NCBI RefSeq assembly: GCF_000292915.1
Contig: NC_018513.1
Location: 2,480,001 to 2,544,000, forward strand
DNA from: Burkholderia cepacia GG4
Lineage (GTDB): Bacteria; Pseudomonadota; Gammaproteobacteria; Burkholderiales; Burkholderiaceae
DNA: 64,000 bases
Direction: 5' to 3'
Shown here: one piece after another, positions 1 to 10,902 of the stretch
How the letters are laid out: each line of letters starts with the position of its first letter
Numbering within the stretch: the stretch's first letter is position 1
The notes under the pieces: model-generated
What the model was told of the DNA's origin: nothing
Databases searched by the model: none
The model's input: the letters and a program-made list of their open reading frames with translations, nothing else
Program-made: the position numbers and the translations under genes

Positions 1-716
<716 letters not shown>

Positions 717-723
717 GCGAACG

Positions 724-745
724 CTGCGGTCCGCACGGACCGCAG
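724..745. repeat. Perfect hairpin just after thiC
   Basis: A 9-bp perfect inverted repeat (CTGCGGTCC, 4-base loop, GGACCGCAG) lies 8 bases after the thiC stop and before the U-tract terminator. It could protect the mRNA 3' end or act as an upstream pause hairpin. No U-run follows it, so it is not a terminator by itself. Confidence 0.5.
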
Positions 746-761
746 TGCAGCGCACGGCAGG

Positions 762-788
762 AAGCCCGCTTTCGAGCGGGCTTTTTTT
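762..788 (+). terminator. Intrinsic terminator of thiC
   Basis: An 8-bp stem AGCCCGCT / AGCGGGCT closed by a TTCG tetraloop is followed directly by a run of seven T. This is a textbook rho-independent terminator for thiC. Confidence 0.93.
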
Positions 789-982
789 GCATGTTTTGCG
801 GGTTTTGCGTGCGCACCCGCACGCCGCGTGCCTGCCGGCGCGAGGGAAACAATTGATTACGAAACCGCCCGAGCCTTAACAAGTCCTTACAGCAGCGCCG
901 CGGGGCCGCGCGTAGATTGGGTGCATGCACGGCCGGCCAGCCGGTCGCGCGCCCTCCGCCCACCACCACAAGGACAACGATC

Positions 983-1195
983 ATGAATTCGATTCGGCGT
1001 TTTGGGGTATGCGCTCTGCTCATCGCGATGGTGACCAGCCTGTCGGCCTGCGATTCGATGTCACGACGCCAGCGCGATACGGCAATCGGTGCGGGTGTCG
1101 GCGGCGTCGCCGGCGCGGCGATCGGCGGCAACGCGCTGTCGACGCTGGGCGGCGCGGCGGCCGGCGGCATCATCGGCAACCAGATCGGCAAGTAA
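983..1195 (+). CDS. Small glycine-zipper lipoprotein
   Basis: This 70-residue protein has a lipoprotein signal peptide ending in the lipobox LSAC (Cys about residue 23). A short charged linker follows, then a glycine-zipper segment with repeated GxxxG spacing (GAGVGGVAGAAIGG and GGAAAGGIIGN). Such proteins are usually outer-membrane-anchored lipoproteins related to the 17-kDa antigen / OsmB group. The ATG at 983 is chosen over the longer reading at 917 because it follows AAGGA at 970-974 and begins the signal peptide exactly. The gene stands alone; its function is unknown beyond envelope association. Confidence 0.85.
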   Translation: MNSIRRFGVCALLIAMVTSLSACDSMSRRQRDTAIGAGVGGVAGAAIGGNALSTLGGAAAGGIIGNQIGK

Positions 1196-1398
1196 CGCGG
1201 CCCGGCGGCACCAGCCTGCCGTACGACGCGTTTCAACCAGACGGCGTTTTCGCACTGCGGCAACGCCGTTTTCGCATTCGTCCGACCGTTCGCCCGGCCG
1301 CGCCCGGAAATGATCCGTTACCGTTTTGCGCACCTTGTCATCACCGTGCGGCCTAAGCTTAAGCATCTGCCGATTGCCGGCGCCGCCGGAGAAACATC

Positions 1399-1647
1399 AT
1401 GAACAGGACCCTCGTCGCCGCGACGCTCGCGTGCGCGACACTCGCCGGCTGCTACTACCCTTACGGCTACTATCCGGGCGGCTATTACGCGGCTGCCCCC
1501 GTCCAGCCCGCGCCCGTGTATGTCGACCCCGGCCCCGCGTACTACTATCCGGCGCCCGCCTATGCCCCGGCATGGGGCGGCTATTGGGGCCCCGCGCTGT
1601 CGCTGAACTTCGGTTTCGGCGGACGCGGCGGCTGGCACCATCACTGA
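1399..1647 (+). CDS. Tyr/Pro-rich small lipoprotein
   Basis: An 82-residue exported lipoprotein: signal peptide with lipobox LAGC (Cys about residue 18), then a mature part made almost entirely of Tyr, Pro, Ala and Gly, ending in a Gly-Trp segment and three His. A GGAG ribosome binding site lies at about 1388-1391. Composition resembles the PXPV/YXWGxW-type proteins common in Burkholderiales, which have no assigned role. The terminal HHH could bind metal, but this is only a compositional remark. Confidence 0.8.
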   Translation: MNRTLVAATLACATLAGCYYPYGYYPGGYYAAAPVQPAPVYVDPGPAYYYPAPAYAPAWGGYWGPALSLNFGFGGRGGWHHH

Positions 1648-1789
1648 GTGGTCACACCGGCCGCGCTGCCGGTTCGCATCGGCAGCACGCGGGTTTCCCG
1701 TTTCTTGCCGTTTCATTCGATCGTGAAACGATGGCGCGATCACGCGGTGTAAGATTCTCCGCATCCCGTCCCCTCGCCCGTCACGCTCG

Positions 1790-2716
1790 ATGTCACCCAA
1801 GAACGCCTTTTTGCTGGCCATCCTCGCCGCCCTGTGGGGCGCGTCGTTCCTGTTCATCCGGATCGGCGTCGCCGAATTCGGCGTGGCGCCGCTGATGGCA
1901 TTGCGCGTGGGCATCGGCGCACTGTTCCTCACGGGCCTCGCGCTGACGCGCTTCAAGCCCGCCGACCTCGCCACCCGGCTGCGCCGGCACGCGTGGCCGT
2001 TGTTCGTCGTCGGCGTACTGAACTCGGGCGCGCCGTTCTGCCTGTTTGCGTTTGCAGAACTGACGCTGTCGGCCGGCGTCACGTCGGTGATCAACGCGAC
2101 GACGCCGCTGTGGGGCGCCCTGGTCGCGTACCTGTGGCTGAAGGACAAGCTGTCGCTGCCGCGCGCGCTCGGCCTTGTGATCGGCTTTGCCGGCGTGCTC
2201 ACGCTCGTGTGGGATCAGATCGCGAACGCGCACGGCAGCACCGGCGCCAGCGCAACCGCGCTCGCTGCCGCCGCCGCGCTCGGCGCGACGCTGCTGTACG
2301 GCATCGCGGCCAACTATACGAAGCGCAAGCTCACCGGCGTCGATCCGCTCGTCAACGCGACCGGCAGCATGATCGGCTCGACCGTGCTGCTGCTGCCGTT
2401 CGCGATCGCGACCTGGCCGGCCGCGGCGGTCAGCGCGCACGCATGGGGTGCCGTGCTCGCGCTCGGCATCGCGTGCACGGGCGTCGCGTATTTCATCTTC
2501 TTCTACCTGATCGCGCATATCGGCCCGGCCCGCGCGATTACCGTGACGTTCGTGATCCCGGTGTTCGGCCTGCTGTGGGGCGCGCTGTTCCTCGGCGAAC
2601 GCGTATCGGTCGTGATGATCGAAGGCTGCGCGATCGTGCTCGTCGGCACCGCGCTCGCGACCGGCGTGATCAAGCGGATTCCCGGGCTCGGCCCGCGCGG
2701 CGGCGAAGCGGCCTGA
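1790..2716 (+). CDS. DMT-superfamily (EamA) transporter
   Basis: A 308-residue inner-membrane protein with about ten hydrophobic segments in two tandem EamA halves (roughly 5-145 and 160-295). The N-terminus (LLAILAALWGASFLFIRIG) is the typical EamA opening, and GVTSVINATTPLWGALVAYL is the conserved end of the first half. The family exports amino acids and other small metabolites; the substrate cannot be told here. The start at 1790 begins the first membrane helix, though no strong Shine-Dalgarno is visible. Monocistronic, followed by a 460-base gap. Confidence 0.9.
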   Translation: MSPKNAFLLAILAALWGASFLFIRIGVAEFGVAPLMALRVGIGALFLTGLALTRFKPADLATRLRRHAWPLFVVGVLNSGAPFCLFAFAELTLSAGVTSVINATTPLWGALVAYLWLKDKLSLPRALGLVIGFAGVLTLVWDQIANAHGSTGASATALAAAAALGATLLYGIAANYTKRKLTGVDPLVNATGSMIGSTVLLLPFAIATWPAAAVSAHAWGAVLALGIACTGVAYFIFFYLIAHIGPARAITVTFVIPVFGLLWGALFLGERVSVVMIEGCAIVLVGTALATGVIKRIPGLGPRGGEAA

Positions 2717-3176
2717 GCAGCACGCGCCCGCGGCGGTCGGGCGGTTGCTCGCGACGCGCGTCGCCACGCCGCCCGTCAATCGTCGGACCCGCCCGGCTCG
2801 GCCGGCACCGCCCCGGATGGCGTCGGTTTCAAGCCGATGCCGACGGCCCCGCACGGTTGCGCGTTCGCCCGGCTTGCGGGCGCTGCCTTCCATCTACCCC
2901 ATTCCCGCACGCGTCGCACCCTCTGCATTCGGCACCCGCGGCTCGGTCGCGGCGGGGGTCCGACGGGCGGCCCCGCCGGAGACGCGCGAGCGGTGTACCG
3001 TTTGCGTCTGGAGTTACCCTGATACGCGCGCCTTGCCATTCCCGTTACACTCGTAACACTCATCCGCAGAAGGCGGTTACGATGCTCCACGTTCTCTCGC
3101 GCCCACCTGCGCGTGCGACTGCTTCTGCGTGGCGGCACGACACTGCCCCCCCCGTTCGCCCCAGGGCACCGTTGAC
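2717..3176. other. Intergenic region, no gene seen
   Basis: Between the DMT transporter and the EAL gene I see no supported coding region; open frames here are short, basic and shadow-like. The stretch near 3040-3062 (GTTACACTCGTAAC, an imperfect dyad) is the most promoter-like part and presumably serves the EAL gene. Confidence 0.5.
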
Positions 3177-4457
3177 ATGAAGCCCTCCCGCGACCTATCG
3201 CTCGATTCCCTGCTCGAAAGCCTGACGCCGACGCCCAGCGGCTGGATCGCCACGTATCGCGACACGACGCTGCGCAGCGTGTTCCAGCCCGTGCTGTCGA
3301 TCACGCACAAGCGCGTGGTCGGCTACGAAGCGCTGCTGCGCGTCGTGGAACCGAACGGCACGCTGGTCTCGCCGGTCGCGCTGTTCGACAAGACGCGCGC
3401 CGCCGCCGACGCCTTGCTGCTCGATCGCCTCGCCCGCTGCCTGCATACCGCCAACTTCGTCGCGCAAGGCATCGGCGACGGCTGGCTGTTCCTGAACGTG
3501 ACGCCGCGCGTGCTCGATTCAGGCCTCGTGCAGCGCGAATTCGTCGAGGCACTGTGCCGGCATTTCGCGCTGCCGCCGAACCGCATCGTGCTGGAAGTGA
3601 TCGAGCAGCCGGCCCGCGACGAAGCCGCGCTCGCCCGCACGATCGACATGATCCAGCATCGCGACTTCCTGATCGCGATCGACGATTTCGGCACCGGATT
3701 CTCGAATTTCGACCGCGTGTGGCGCGCACGGCCCGATATCGTCAAGCTCGACCGTTCGCTCGTCGAGCGCGCGACCTGGTCGGCCGAGGATCGCCGCATC
3801 ATGCATCACCTCGTATCGATGCTGCATCAGGCCGGCGCGATGGTGCTCGCCGAGGGCGTCGAAAGCGACGACGCATTGCAGGCACTGATGGAGGCCGACA
3901 TCGATTTCGTCCAGGGCTTCCAGTTCGGCCAGCCCGATGCGTCGATCGCGCACGCGAGCGCCGCGGCGCCCGCGATGCTCGACGCCGCGTGGCGACGCTT
4001 CATCGCGCACCGGCACACGCCGCCCATCGCCGAACAGCCGGGCTTCGACGCGATCGAGCGGCTCGTGCTCGCCGGCGCGGCCGCGTTCTCGGCGAGCGGC
4101 AACCTCAGCGATGCCGCGCAGCGCGTGTTCACGGTGCCGGCCGCGCGCCGCGTGTTCGTCACCGACGAGATCGGCGAACAGTTCCTGCCGTCGATCGGCG
4201 CGCGCCCCGAGGATGGCCAGGCAAGCAGCACACGGCTCGCACCGCTGTTTCCGGAAACGCACAGCAACTGGTCGCGGCGCCCGTACTTCCAGCGCGCAAT
4301 CGCGGCGCCGGGGCGTGTCGCGCTGATGGGCCCGCACTTCTCGCTGACGGAAGGCCGCGACTGCTATACGGCAGCCGTCGCGATTCGCGCGCAGAGCCGC
4401 CTCGTCGTGTTCTGCGTCGACTTCGTGCTCGACAGCGCAGGAACCGTGATGCGGTAG
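3177..4457 (+). CDS. EAL-domain c-di-GMP phosphodiesterase with YkuI-type C-terminal sensor
   Basis: A 426-residue soluble protein. Residues about 30-260 form an EAL domain that hydrolyses cyclic di-GMP. The metal and catalytic residues look intact: E51 of the EALLRV motif, the NVTP asparagine, the DDFGTGFSNF pair of aspartates, VKLDR lysine, AEGVES glutamate and QGFQFGQP glutamine. The last 150 residues (WSRRPYFQRAI... motif) resemble the Cache-like YkuI_C sensor domain. There is no GGDEF domain and no membrane segment, so it should be a cytosolic, ligand-tuned phosphodiesterase. The ATG at 3177 is preferred over an upstream in-frame start at 3129, which adds a basic, non-homologous leader. 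Confidence 0.9.
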   Translation: MKPSRDLSLDSLLESLTPTPSGWIATYRDTTLRSVFQPVLSITHKRVVGYEALLRVVEPNGTLVSPVALFDKTRAAADALLLDRLARCLHTANFVAQGIGDGWLFLNVTPRVLDSGLVQREFVEALCRHFALPPNRIVLEVIEQPARDEAALARTIDMIQHRDFLIAIDDFGTGFSNFDRVWRARPDIVKLDRSLVERATWSAEDRRIMHHLVSMLHQAGAMVLAEGVESDDALQALMEADIDFVQGFQFGQPDASIAHASAAAPAMLDAAWRRFIAHRHTPPIAEQPGFDAIERLVLAGAAAFSASGNLSDAAQRVFTVPAARRVFVTDEIGEQFLPSIGARPEDGQASSTRLAPLFPETHSNWSRRPYFQRAIAAPGRVALMGPHFSLTEGRDCYTAAVAIRAQSRLVVFCVDFVLDSAGTVMR

Positions 4458-4461
4458 CGCG

Positions 4462-4500
4462 CGCGGCGGCAGGCGTTCGCCGGTCGCGCCTGCCGCCGCG
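4462..4500. terminator. Bidirectional hairpin between EAL gene and arfB
   Basis: A perfect 14-bp GC-rich stem (arms 4462-4475 and 4487-4500, 11-base loop) lies between two converging genes. Only a short T-rich stretch (4503-4505) follows on the plus strand, so termination may be partly factor-dependent. Position and stem strength support a shared terminator. Confidence 0.65.
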
Positions 4501-4508
4501 GCGTTTCG

Positions 4509-4913
4509 TCAGTCGATCACCTTCCCTCTTCCCGACTTCACCACGCTGCGGCGCGACTTGTGTTCGAGCCGCCGCTCCTTCGACGCGCGCGTCGGCCGCG
4601 TCGCGACCCGGGCACGCGGCGTGTACGCGACGCTGCCGATCAACGCATCGAGCCGCGCGAGCGCCGCCTCGCGGTTTTTCTCCTGGGTCCGGTATTCCTG
4701 CGACTTGATCACGACGATGCCGTCGCGCGTGATGCGCTGGTCGGACAGCGCGAGCAGCCGCTCCTTGATGACGGGCGGCAGCGACGACGCGCGGATGTCG
4801 AAGCGCAGGTGAATCGCGCTCGACACCTTGTTGACGTTCTGCCCGCCGGCGCCCTGCGCGCGCACGGCGGTCCATTCGACGTCGGCCGGATCGAGCATAT
4901 AGCGGATCATCAT
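4509..4913 (-). CDS. arfB: Peptidyl-tRNA hydrolase / ribosome rescue factor ArfB
   Basis: A 134-residue protein with the release-factor GGQ motif ([13 protein letters not shown], residues about 20-32) that hydrolyses peptidyl-tRNA on stalled ribosomes. A long basic C-terminal tail (residues about 100-134, rich in Arg/Lys) fits ArfB, which inserts such a tail into the empty mRNA channel. It lacks the stop-codon-recognition domain of RF1/RF2. The ATG at 4913 overlaps the recD stop by 4 bases (ATGA), so translation is likely coupled to recD. It is the last gene of the recCBD-arfB unit. Confidence 0.93.
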   Translation of the reverse strand: MMIRYMLDPADVEWTAVRAQGAGGQNVNKVSSAIHLRFDIRASSLPPVIKERLLALSDQRITRDGIVVIKSQEYRTQEKNREAALARLDALIGSVAYTPRARVATRPTRASKERRLEHKSRRSVVKSGRGKVID

Positions 4914-7201
4914 CGCGACGCCTCCTTGCGGCGCCGCGCGAGCGCCTCGTCGACGCGCGCCGCAAGCCCCGAATCGCGTTGGGTGCGCGTCGCGACCGCC
5001 TGCGCGAGCACGCGTCGCGGACCGATCACCTGCACGCGCGTGCGGGCGCGCGTGACCGCCGTATAGACGAGCTCGCGCGTGAGCACGCGCCCGAACGACG
5101 CCGGCAGCACGAGCGCGGCCTCGTCGAATTCGGAGCCCTGCGATTTGTGAACCGTCAGCGCGAACGCCGTTTCGTGCGGCGGCAGCGCGGCAGGCGACAC
5201 CGCGCGCGCGGTGCCGTCCGCGCGCCGGAACCACACGCGCAGCACGCCGTGCGCGTCCGGCAACGCAATGCCGATGTCGCCGTTGAACAGCCCGAGCGCA
5301 TAGTCGTTGCGCGTCACCATGATCGGCCGCCCGGTGAACCAGTGTGCACCGACCGCGAGCGGCACGCGCGCGGCATGTCGCACGTGCGTGGCCACCAGCG
5401 CATTCACGTGCTCGGCGCCGCGCGAACCGGTGCGGGTCGCGCACAGGATCCGGAAGCGGTTGAGCGCATCGAACAGCGGCAGCGGATCGGGCACCGGCTC
5501 GGACAACGCGGTGCGCAATGCGTCGAGGTACGCGCCGAACCGGCGTGCCAGCCGCTCGACCGTCGATGCCGCCAGCGTATCGCCCGCATCGTCGTGGAAC
5601 GACGCGGCAGCGGCATCGTCCGCCGGCAACGCGTCGAGCGCGGCCTGCACGTCGCCGCGGCGGATCGCGAGCGACAGGCGGCCGATCGGCGAATCGAGAC
5701 CGAAACGGTAATTGCGTTCGAGCCATACGACGCAGTCTGCAAGCGGTGCGGGCGCGGAAGGCGCGGTGGTGGTTTCGTCGACCCGCGTTGCGATGGCCGA
5801 CGCGAATGCCGCTGCCCCCGCATCGTGCGCATCGAACGGCGCCAGTTCGACCGCGTCGAGCCACGCGAGCTCGTCGGCCTCGATCCATGCCGGATCGGCA
5901 CCCGCAGCGCCGGCATCGATGCCGGTCGCCGCAGGCTGCAACGAAGCAGCCGATGGCGCGACGTCAGGCGAAGCAACCGCTTCGTCCGGTGGTTCGTCGT
6001 CGAACAACGAGGCCTGTCGCGTATCCACGTTCCGCCGTGCCGGCGGCTTGCGTGCGGCAGTGGCCAACACCGGCGCGGACGCCGGAGCCGGAGCCGGAGC
6101 AGCGGCGGCAACCGCTTCCACCGCCTCGCCGTCCGGCACCGGCAACGCCGCGACGAATACCGCCTCGTCGATGCCGAGCGCAGCCGCGATGCGCGTGCGC
6201 GCTGCGGCGGTAAACGTCGGCCGCGCACTCAGCTCGGCGAACACCGCGCCGGCCTCGACCGCGGCAAGCTGGTCCTTGTCGCCGAGCAGCACGAGCCGCG
6301 CGCCCGGCGCGAGCGCATCGATCAGGTGCGCGGCGAGCGCGACGTCGATCATCGACGCCTCGTCGACCACGATCAGGTCGTACGGCAGCGGGTTGTCGCG
6401 ATGATGGCGGAACCCCGCCGCCCCGCCGCCGCCCAGCAGGCGATGCAACGTATACGACGTGTCGGGCAGGCGCGCGGCGAGCGCCGGCGGCAGGTCGCCC
6501 GCCCGCGCATGCAGCGCTTCCTGCATCCGCTGCGCGGCCTTGCCGGTGGGTGCCGCCAGCGCGACACGCAAGCCCGGCTGCGCGTCGAGCAAGCAAGCCA
6601 GCACGCCGACGACGGTCGTCGTCTTGCCGGTGCCGGGCCCGCCGCTGACGATCGTCACGCGCCCCGTCAACGCGACGATCGCCGCGACGCGCTGCCAGTC
6701 CACTTCGCCCGTCGCGGGCCCGAAGTAACGCGCGAGACTGTCGCGCAGCCGCTCGGGCGACAGCGCATCGCCCGGTGCGGCGACGCCGGCCTGCGCGACG
6801 AGCGCATCGGCGAGCCGGCGCTCGTAGTCGAAGTAGCGCGACAGATAGAGATGGTCGTGCCGGTCGACGATCAGCGGCCGTTCGTCGCCGCGCGCGAGCG
6901 TGCCGAACGCCACGAGGCCGCTCGCGGCAAGCGCCGCGCGCACGTCGTCGAGCGGCTCCTCGTAGCGCTGCGCGAGCGCGCCCAGCGATACGCACACGTG
7001 GCCGCCCGCCGTCGCGCGGCTCGTCGCGAACGCGGCACGCGCCGCCCAGCGCGCGGAAGCGGCCGGCGCGCCCGCCCGGCGCGACAGGTCGCCGATGCGG
7101 CGTGCGAAACCTTCCGCGAGCGCGATGCCGAAATCCGCGGGCTCGGGCAGGCGCGCCACGAGGCCGCCGGTGAATTCGAGCGTGTCGTCGGACGCGTTCA
7201 T
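4910..7201 (-). CDS. recD: Exodeoxyribonuclease V alpha subunit RecD
   Basis: A 763-residue 5'-3' helicase subunit of RecBCD. Walker A is [11 protein letters not shown] (K193), Walker B is VVDEAS (about 278-283), and the C-terminal helicase motif is [13 protein letters not shown]. Between about residues 358 and 485 there is an Ala/Pro-rich, acidic low-complexity insertion absent from the Escherichia coli protein as I know it; it contains QASLF at 396-400. The start overlaps the recB stop by ATGA. Together with RecB and RecC it processes DNA ends for homologous recombination and degrades linear foreign DNA. Confidence 0.95.
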   Translation of the reverse strand: MNASDDTLEFTGGLVARLPEPADFGIALAEGFARRIGDLSRRAGAPAASARWAARAAFATSRATAGGHVCVSLGALAQRYEEPLDDVRAALAASGLVAFGTLARGDERPLIVDRHDHLYLSRYFDYERRLADALVAQAGVAAPGDALSPERLRDSLARYFGPATGEVDWQRVAAIVALTGRVTIVSGGPGTGKTTTVVGVLACLLDAQPGLRVALAAPTGKAAQRMQEALHARAGDLPPALAARLPDTSYTLHRLLGGGGAAGFRHHRDNPLPYDLIVVDEASMIDVALAAHLIDALAPGARLVLLGDKDQLAAVEAGAVFAELSARPTFTAAARTRIAAALGIDEAVFVAALPVPDGEAVEAVAAAAPAPAPASAPVLATAARKPPARRNVDTRQASLFDDEPPDEAVASPDVAPSAASLQPAATGIDAGAAGADPAWIEADELAWLDAVELAPFDAHDAGAAAFASAIATRVDETTTAPSAPAPLADCVVWLERNYRFGLDSPIGRLSLAIRRGDVQAALDALPADDAAAASFHDDAGDTLAASTVERLARRFGAYLDALRTALSEPVPDPLPLFDALNRFRILCATRTGSRGAEHVNALVATHVRHAARVPLAVGAHWFTGRPIMVTRNDYALGLFNGDIGIALPDAHGVLRVWFRRADGTARAVSPAALPPHETAFALTVHKSQGSEFDEAALVLPASFGRVLTRELVYTAVTRARTRVQVIGPRRVLAQAVATRTQRDSGLAARVDEALARRRKEASR

Positions 7202-10200
7202 GCGCGGCCCCCTTCCATCATCCGGTCGAGCGCGTCGACAAGTTCGCGCGCGGGCCGCCGCGCATGCACGCCGGCCGGCTCGCCGCCGCTGCGCCAGCCG
7301 GGCCGCACGCCGCGCACGAACAGGTACAGGTAGCCCGCGATATGCGTGTCGTAGTCGTAATCGGGCAGCCGCCCGCGCAGATAGCGATGCAGCGCGACCG
7401 TATAGAGCAGCGCCTGCAGGTGATACGCGTGATCGGCCATCGCGACGTCGAGCGCACGCGGGCCATAGGAATCAGGTGTATTGCCGAGATGGTTCGACTT
7501 CCAGTCGACGATCCAGAACCGGCCGTCGTGTTCGACGATCATGTCGATGAAACCCTTGATGAAACCGGCGAGCATGCCCGCCTCGAGTGCAACGTCCGGA
7601 TAACCGTGCGCGACCAGCAGCCGGCGCAGCGCGCCCAGCTCGAGCGACCGCGCCGGAAACAGGAAACCCATTTCGTCGAGCCGCTTCGCGGGATCGAGAT
7701 CGGCCAGCCGCATGCCCGGCACGAGCTCCGTGCGCACGACGTCGTCGACGAGCCGCGCCATCATCGCCGGCAGGCGCGTCGCGAGTTCGGGCTCGGCCTC
7801 GACCGGCCGGTCGTGCAGCGCGCCGAGCGCGGCCTGGTGCCACGAATCCGGCTCCGTGAACCGGCTGAGTTCGAACAGGCGGTGCAGGCACTCGCCCGCT
7901 GCCGCGCCGCGCGGAAACACGAGGATGTCGTCGTCCGGCGGCTCGACCGCGACCGTGTCGGCCACGGCGAACCCGCCGTCCGGCACGACGGCGGCCAGCG
8001 CATCGTGATCGGGCCGCAGTTCGTCGTCGGGCACGACCGCGACGCCCGCCTCCTCGCGCGCCATCGACGCCGTCAGCGAACTGAAGCTCGCCATCCGCCA
8101 TGCATCGCGCAGCACGCGCGTCGCATGACGCGCCGCGAGCGTCTGCGAAGCATCGTGCCCGGCCGCCAGGCGCTCGCGGCGCGCCGGCACCGGCAACGGC
8201 GCGACGCTCACGGGGCCGCCGGCGAGCGCTTGCCATGCCGCGTCGAGCGCCGCTTCGTCCGGCGGCTCGTCGAGCCACGCATCGAACGACTGGCCGGCGC
8301 CGGCCACGAGCCAGTTCAGCACGCTGCGCCGCGCCTCGCGGGTCGAACGCGACGACTGATAAGGCCCGGCGACGAGATAGCACCGGTAGACCGCACGCGT
8401 GAGCGCCACATAGACGAGCCGCGCGCGTTCCGCGGCCTGCTCGCGCAGCGCCTGGCGCGCCGCATGCGCGGCGGCTTCGTCGTCGCAGCCGTAATGCAGC
8501 ACGGCGTCGCCCGCGTCGTCGTGATACTCGCGCGCATCGGGCAGCGCCGACGCGGGCGGCTCGCGCAGCCCGCCGTCGTTCAGGAACGGACAGAACACGA
8601 CCGCGTATTCGAGGCCCTTCGACTTGTGCACGGTCACGATCTGCACGAGGTTGCGATCGGATTCGAGCCGCAGCTGCGCTTCCTCGCCGCCGCCGTCGAG
8701 CCGTTGCGCGGCAAGCCAGCGCAGCGTCGGCGCGATGCCCGGCTGCGCGGACGCGCGCGCCTGCGTCAGCTCGGCCAGGTGGTTGATGTCGGTCACGCGG
8801 CGCTCGCCGTCCGCGCCGGCCATCAGCCGCTCGGCGATCCGCAGCTCGCGCGCGAACGTGCGCCACATCACCGCGAAACCGCGTTCGCGCCACAGCAGTC
8901 GATAGCGCGAGAAGCGCTCGACCCAGCTCATCGCATCCGCGTGGTCGGCCGCTTCGTGCGACGCGTCGCCGTCGCCCTGCTCCATGCGCCACAGCGCACC
9001 CGCGTCGAGGCCGAACCAGTCGGCCGCCAGCGCCGCGCGCAGGCGCCGCAGGTCGCCCGGCGCATCGATCGCCGCGAGCACGCGCTCGAGTTGCTCCGCG
9101 TCGCCGGTCGAAAACACCGACGCCTGCGCGAGTTCGACGCTGCCGATGCCCCAGGTGGCGAGCACGCGCTTCACGAGGCTGCCCTGCCGGTGCGTCTGCA
9201 CGAGCACCGCGATGTCGCCCGGCGACAGCGGCGTGCCGCCGAGCCGCGCCAGCCCTTCGCGCGCGCCGCGCATCAGCCGTGCGATCTCGGCCGCGCATGC
9301 CTGCGCGGCCTGTGCCTGCGCGTCGCGCTTGAGCAGCGTGCCGTCGCCTCCCGGCAGCGCCCAGATCCGGAAATCGCCGGGCGGGCCCGGATCGGTCGCG
9401 TCGACGAACGGCGCGCGCACGCGCGTGCCGGCCCGCACCGGGTAATAGTCGAGCCCGTCGAGCACGAACGCACGCGGATTCGACATGAAGAAACGGTTGC
9501 TCGCGTCGACGACCGCGGGGGTCGAACGCTGGTTGACCGCGAGCGTATAGCACGCGCTCGCGCTTGCCCGCGCGGCGAGATAGGTATGCAGATCCGCGGC
9601 GCGGAAACTGTAGATCGCCTGCTTCGGATCGCCGACGAGAAACAGCGGCCCGCCCGGCGCGAAGATCCGGTCGAAGATCGCGAACTGCAGCGGGTCGGTA
9701 TCCTGGAATTCGTCGATCAGCGCGGCCGGATAGCGCGCGCGCAGCGTCTCGGCGAGCCACGGATGCGCATGCAGCGCGTGGTACAGGTTCGCGAGCAGGT
9801 CGTCGAACGACACGACGCGTCGCGTACGCTTGCGCTCGGCCAGTTCGGCCGGCGCCGTGTCGAGCCAGTCGGCGACCAGCGCGAGCCAGCGCGCGCGCTG
9901 CGCGGCCTCGGCCGCGGCCACCGCCGCTTCGAGCGCGTCGGCCACGTCGAAGAACGCGTGTTCGGGCGTCACGCCGCCCTTCTTCGTCGCTTTCACGAGC
10001 GCGCTGCGCGTGAGCTTGAGCGCCGCCTTGGGCAGCGCGGCCGCCGCATTGCCCTGCGCGAAATGCGCGGACCATGCGCCGAGCGCATCGGCGACCGCGT
10101 CGGGCTTGTGCGAGCGCTGGTTGAGCACCGGCTGCGCGGTGCGCAGCAGCGCGTCGATCGCGTCGCGCTCGTCGGCCCACATCCGCGCAGCCTCCGCAAA

Positions 10201-10902
10201 GCATTCGGCGGCGGCGGCCTCCGCCGCTTCGTCCGGTTCGGCCACGCCGTCCCAGCGCAGCGCAGCGAGCGGCTTCTTCAGCCGGCGCGCGAGCTGCGCG
10301 TCGAGCGCGGCCGGGCCTGCGCCCGAATCGACGAGCCACGTCGCGAAGCCCGGCCAGCGCGCGGCCATCGGCTCGACGCGGGTGCGCCAGAAGTCCGCCG
10401 CGAGCTCGAAGCGCAATGCCGCATCGTCGGCCTGCATGTCGAACGCGAACGGCATCGCGGCCGCGAACGGCGCCTCCTGCAGCGCGCGCTGGCAGAACGC
10501 GTGGATCGTGTGGATCGCCGCCTGGTCGAATGCGCGCAGCGCGCGTCGAATCCGTTTCGCGGCGGTCTCGGGATCGAGCGCACCGGCTTCGCCGAGCGTC
10601 GTCTCGAGCAGGCGTGCGACGAACGGATCACCGCCGTCGTCACCCGTGTCGAGCGCATGCGCGAGCTGTGCGAGGCGCCCGCGGATCCGCTCGTGCAGTT
10701 CGGCCGTGGCCGCTTTCGTGAAGGTCACGACGAGGATTTCGTCCGCGCCGAGATCCTTTTCGAGCAGCAAGCGCACGTACAGCGCGCAGATGTTCCACGT
10801 CTTGCCGGTGCCGGCCGACGCCTCGATCTGGTTGACGCCGTCGAGCGGACACGCGAACACGTCGAGTTCGAGCGCCGCTTGCGGCTGGGATACGGCGCTC
10901 AT
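7198..10902 (-). CDS. recB: Exodeoxyribonuclease V beta subunit RecB
   Basis: A 1234-residue UvrD-family 3'-5' helicase fused to a C-terminal RecB nuclease. Walker A is ASAGTGKT near residue 28-35, and the helicase motif LIDEFQDTDPLQ follows the first third. The nuclease signature GFIDMIVEHDGRFWIVDWKSNHLG (key D and DWK residues) lies near the C-terminus. The ATG at 10902 is chosen because it follows a strong AAGGAGG about 7 bases upstream; longer in-frame readings only recode recC. Overlaps of 4 bases with recC and recD show a coupled operon. Confidence 0.96.
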   Translation of the reverse strand: MSAVSQPQAALELDVFACPLDGVNQIEASAGTGKTWNICALYVRLLLEKDLGADEILVVTFTKAATAELHERIRGRLAQLAHALDTGDDGGDPFVARLLETTLGEAGALDPETAAKRIRRALRAFDQAAIHTIHAFCQRALQEAPFAAAMPFAFDMQADDAALRFELAADFWRTRVEPMAARWPGFATWLVDSGAGPAALDAQLARRLKKPLAALRWDGVAEPDEAAEAAAAECFAEAARMWADERDAIDALLRTAQPVLNQRSHKPDAVADALGAWSAHFAQGNAAAALPKAALKLTRSALVKATKKGGVTPEHAFFDVADALEAAVAAAEAAQRARWLALVADWLDTAPAELAERKRTRRVVSFDDLLANLYHALHAHPWLAETLRARYPAALIDEFQDTDPLQFAIFDRIFAPGGPLFLVGDPKQAIYSFRAADLHTYLAARASASACYTLAVNQRSTPAVVDASNRFFMSNPRAFVLDGLDYYPVRAGTRVRAPFVDATDPGPPGDFRIWALPGGDGTLLKRDAQAQAAQACAAEIARLMRGAREGLARLGGTPLSPGDIAVLVQTHRQGSLVKRVLATWGIGSVELAQASVFSTGDAEQLERVLAAIDAPGDLRRLRAALAADWFGLDAGALWRMEQGDGDASHEAADHADAMSWVERFSRYRLLWRERGFAVMWRTFARELRIAERLMAGADGERRVTDINHLAELTQARASAQPGIAPTLRWLAAQRLDGGGEEAQLRLESDRNLVQIVTVHKSKGLEYAVVFCPFLNDGGLREPPASALPDAREYHDDAGDAVLHYGCDDEAAAHAARQALREQAAERARLVYVALTRAVYRCYLVAGPYQSSRSTREARRSVLNWLVAGAGQSFDAWLDEPPDEAALDAAWQALAGGPVSVAPLPVPARRERLAAGHDASQTLAARHATRVLRDAWRMASFSSLTASMAREEAGVAVVPDDELRPDHDALAAVVPDGGFAVADTVAVEPPDDDILVFPRGAAAGECLHRLFELSRFTEPDSWHQAALGALHDRPVEAEPELATRLPAMMARLVDDVVRTELVPGMRLADLDPAKRLDEMGFLFPARSLELGALRRLLVAHGYPDVALEAGMLAGFIKGFIDMIVEHDGRFWIVDWKSNHLGNTPDSYGPRALDVAMADHAYHLQALLYTVALHRYLRGRLPDYDYDTHIAGYLYLFVRGVRPGWRSGGEPAGVHARRPARELVDALDRMMEGGRA

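Noticed and set aside
4979..7333. A 784-codon plus-strand frame opposite recD
   Set aside because: Basic, repetitive composition and full overlap with recD motifs show it is an antisense shadow.
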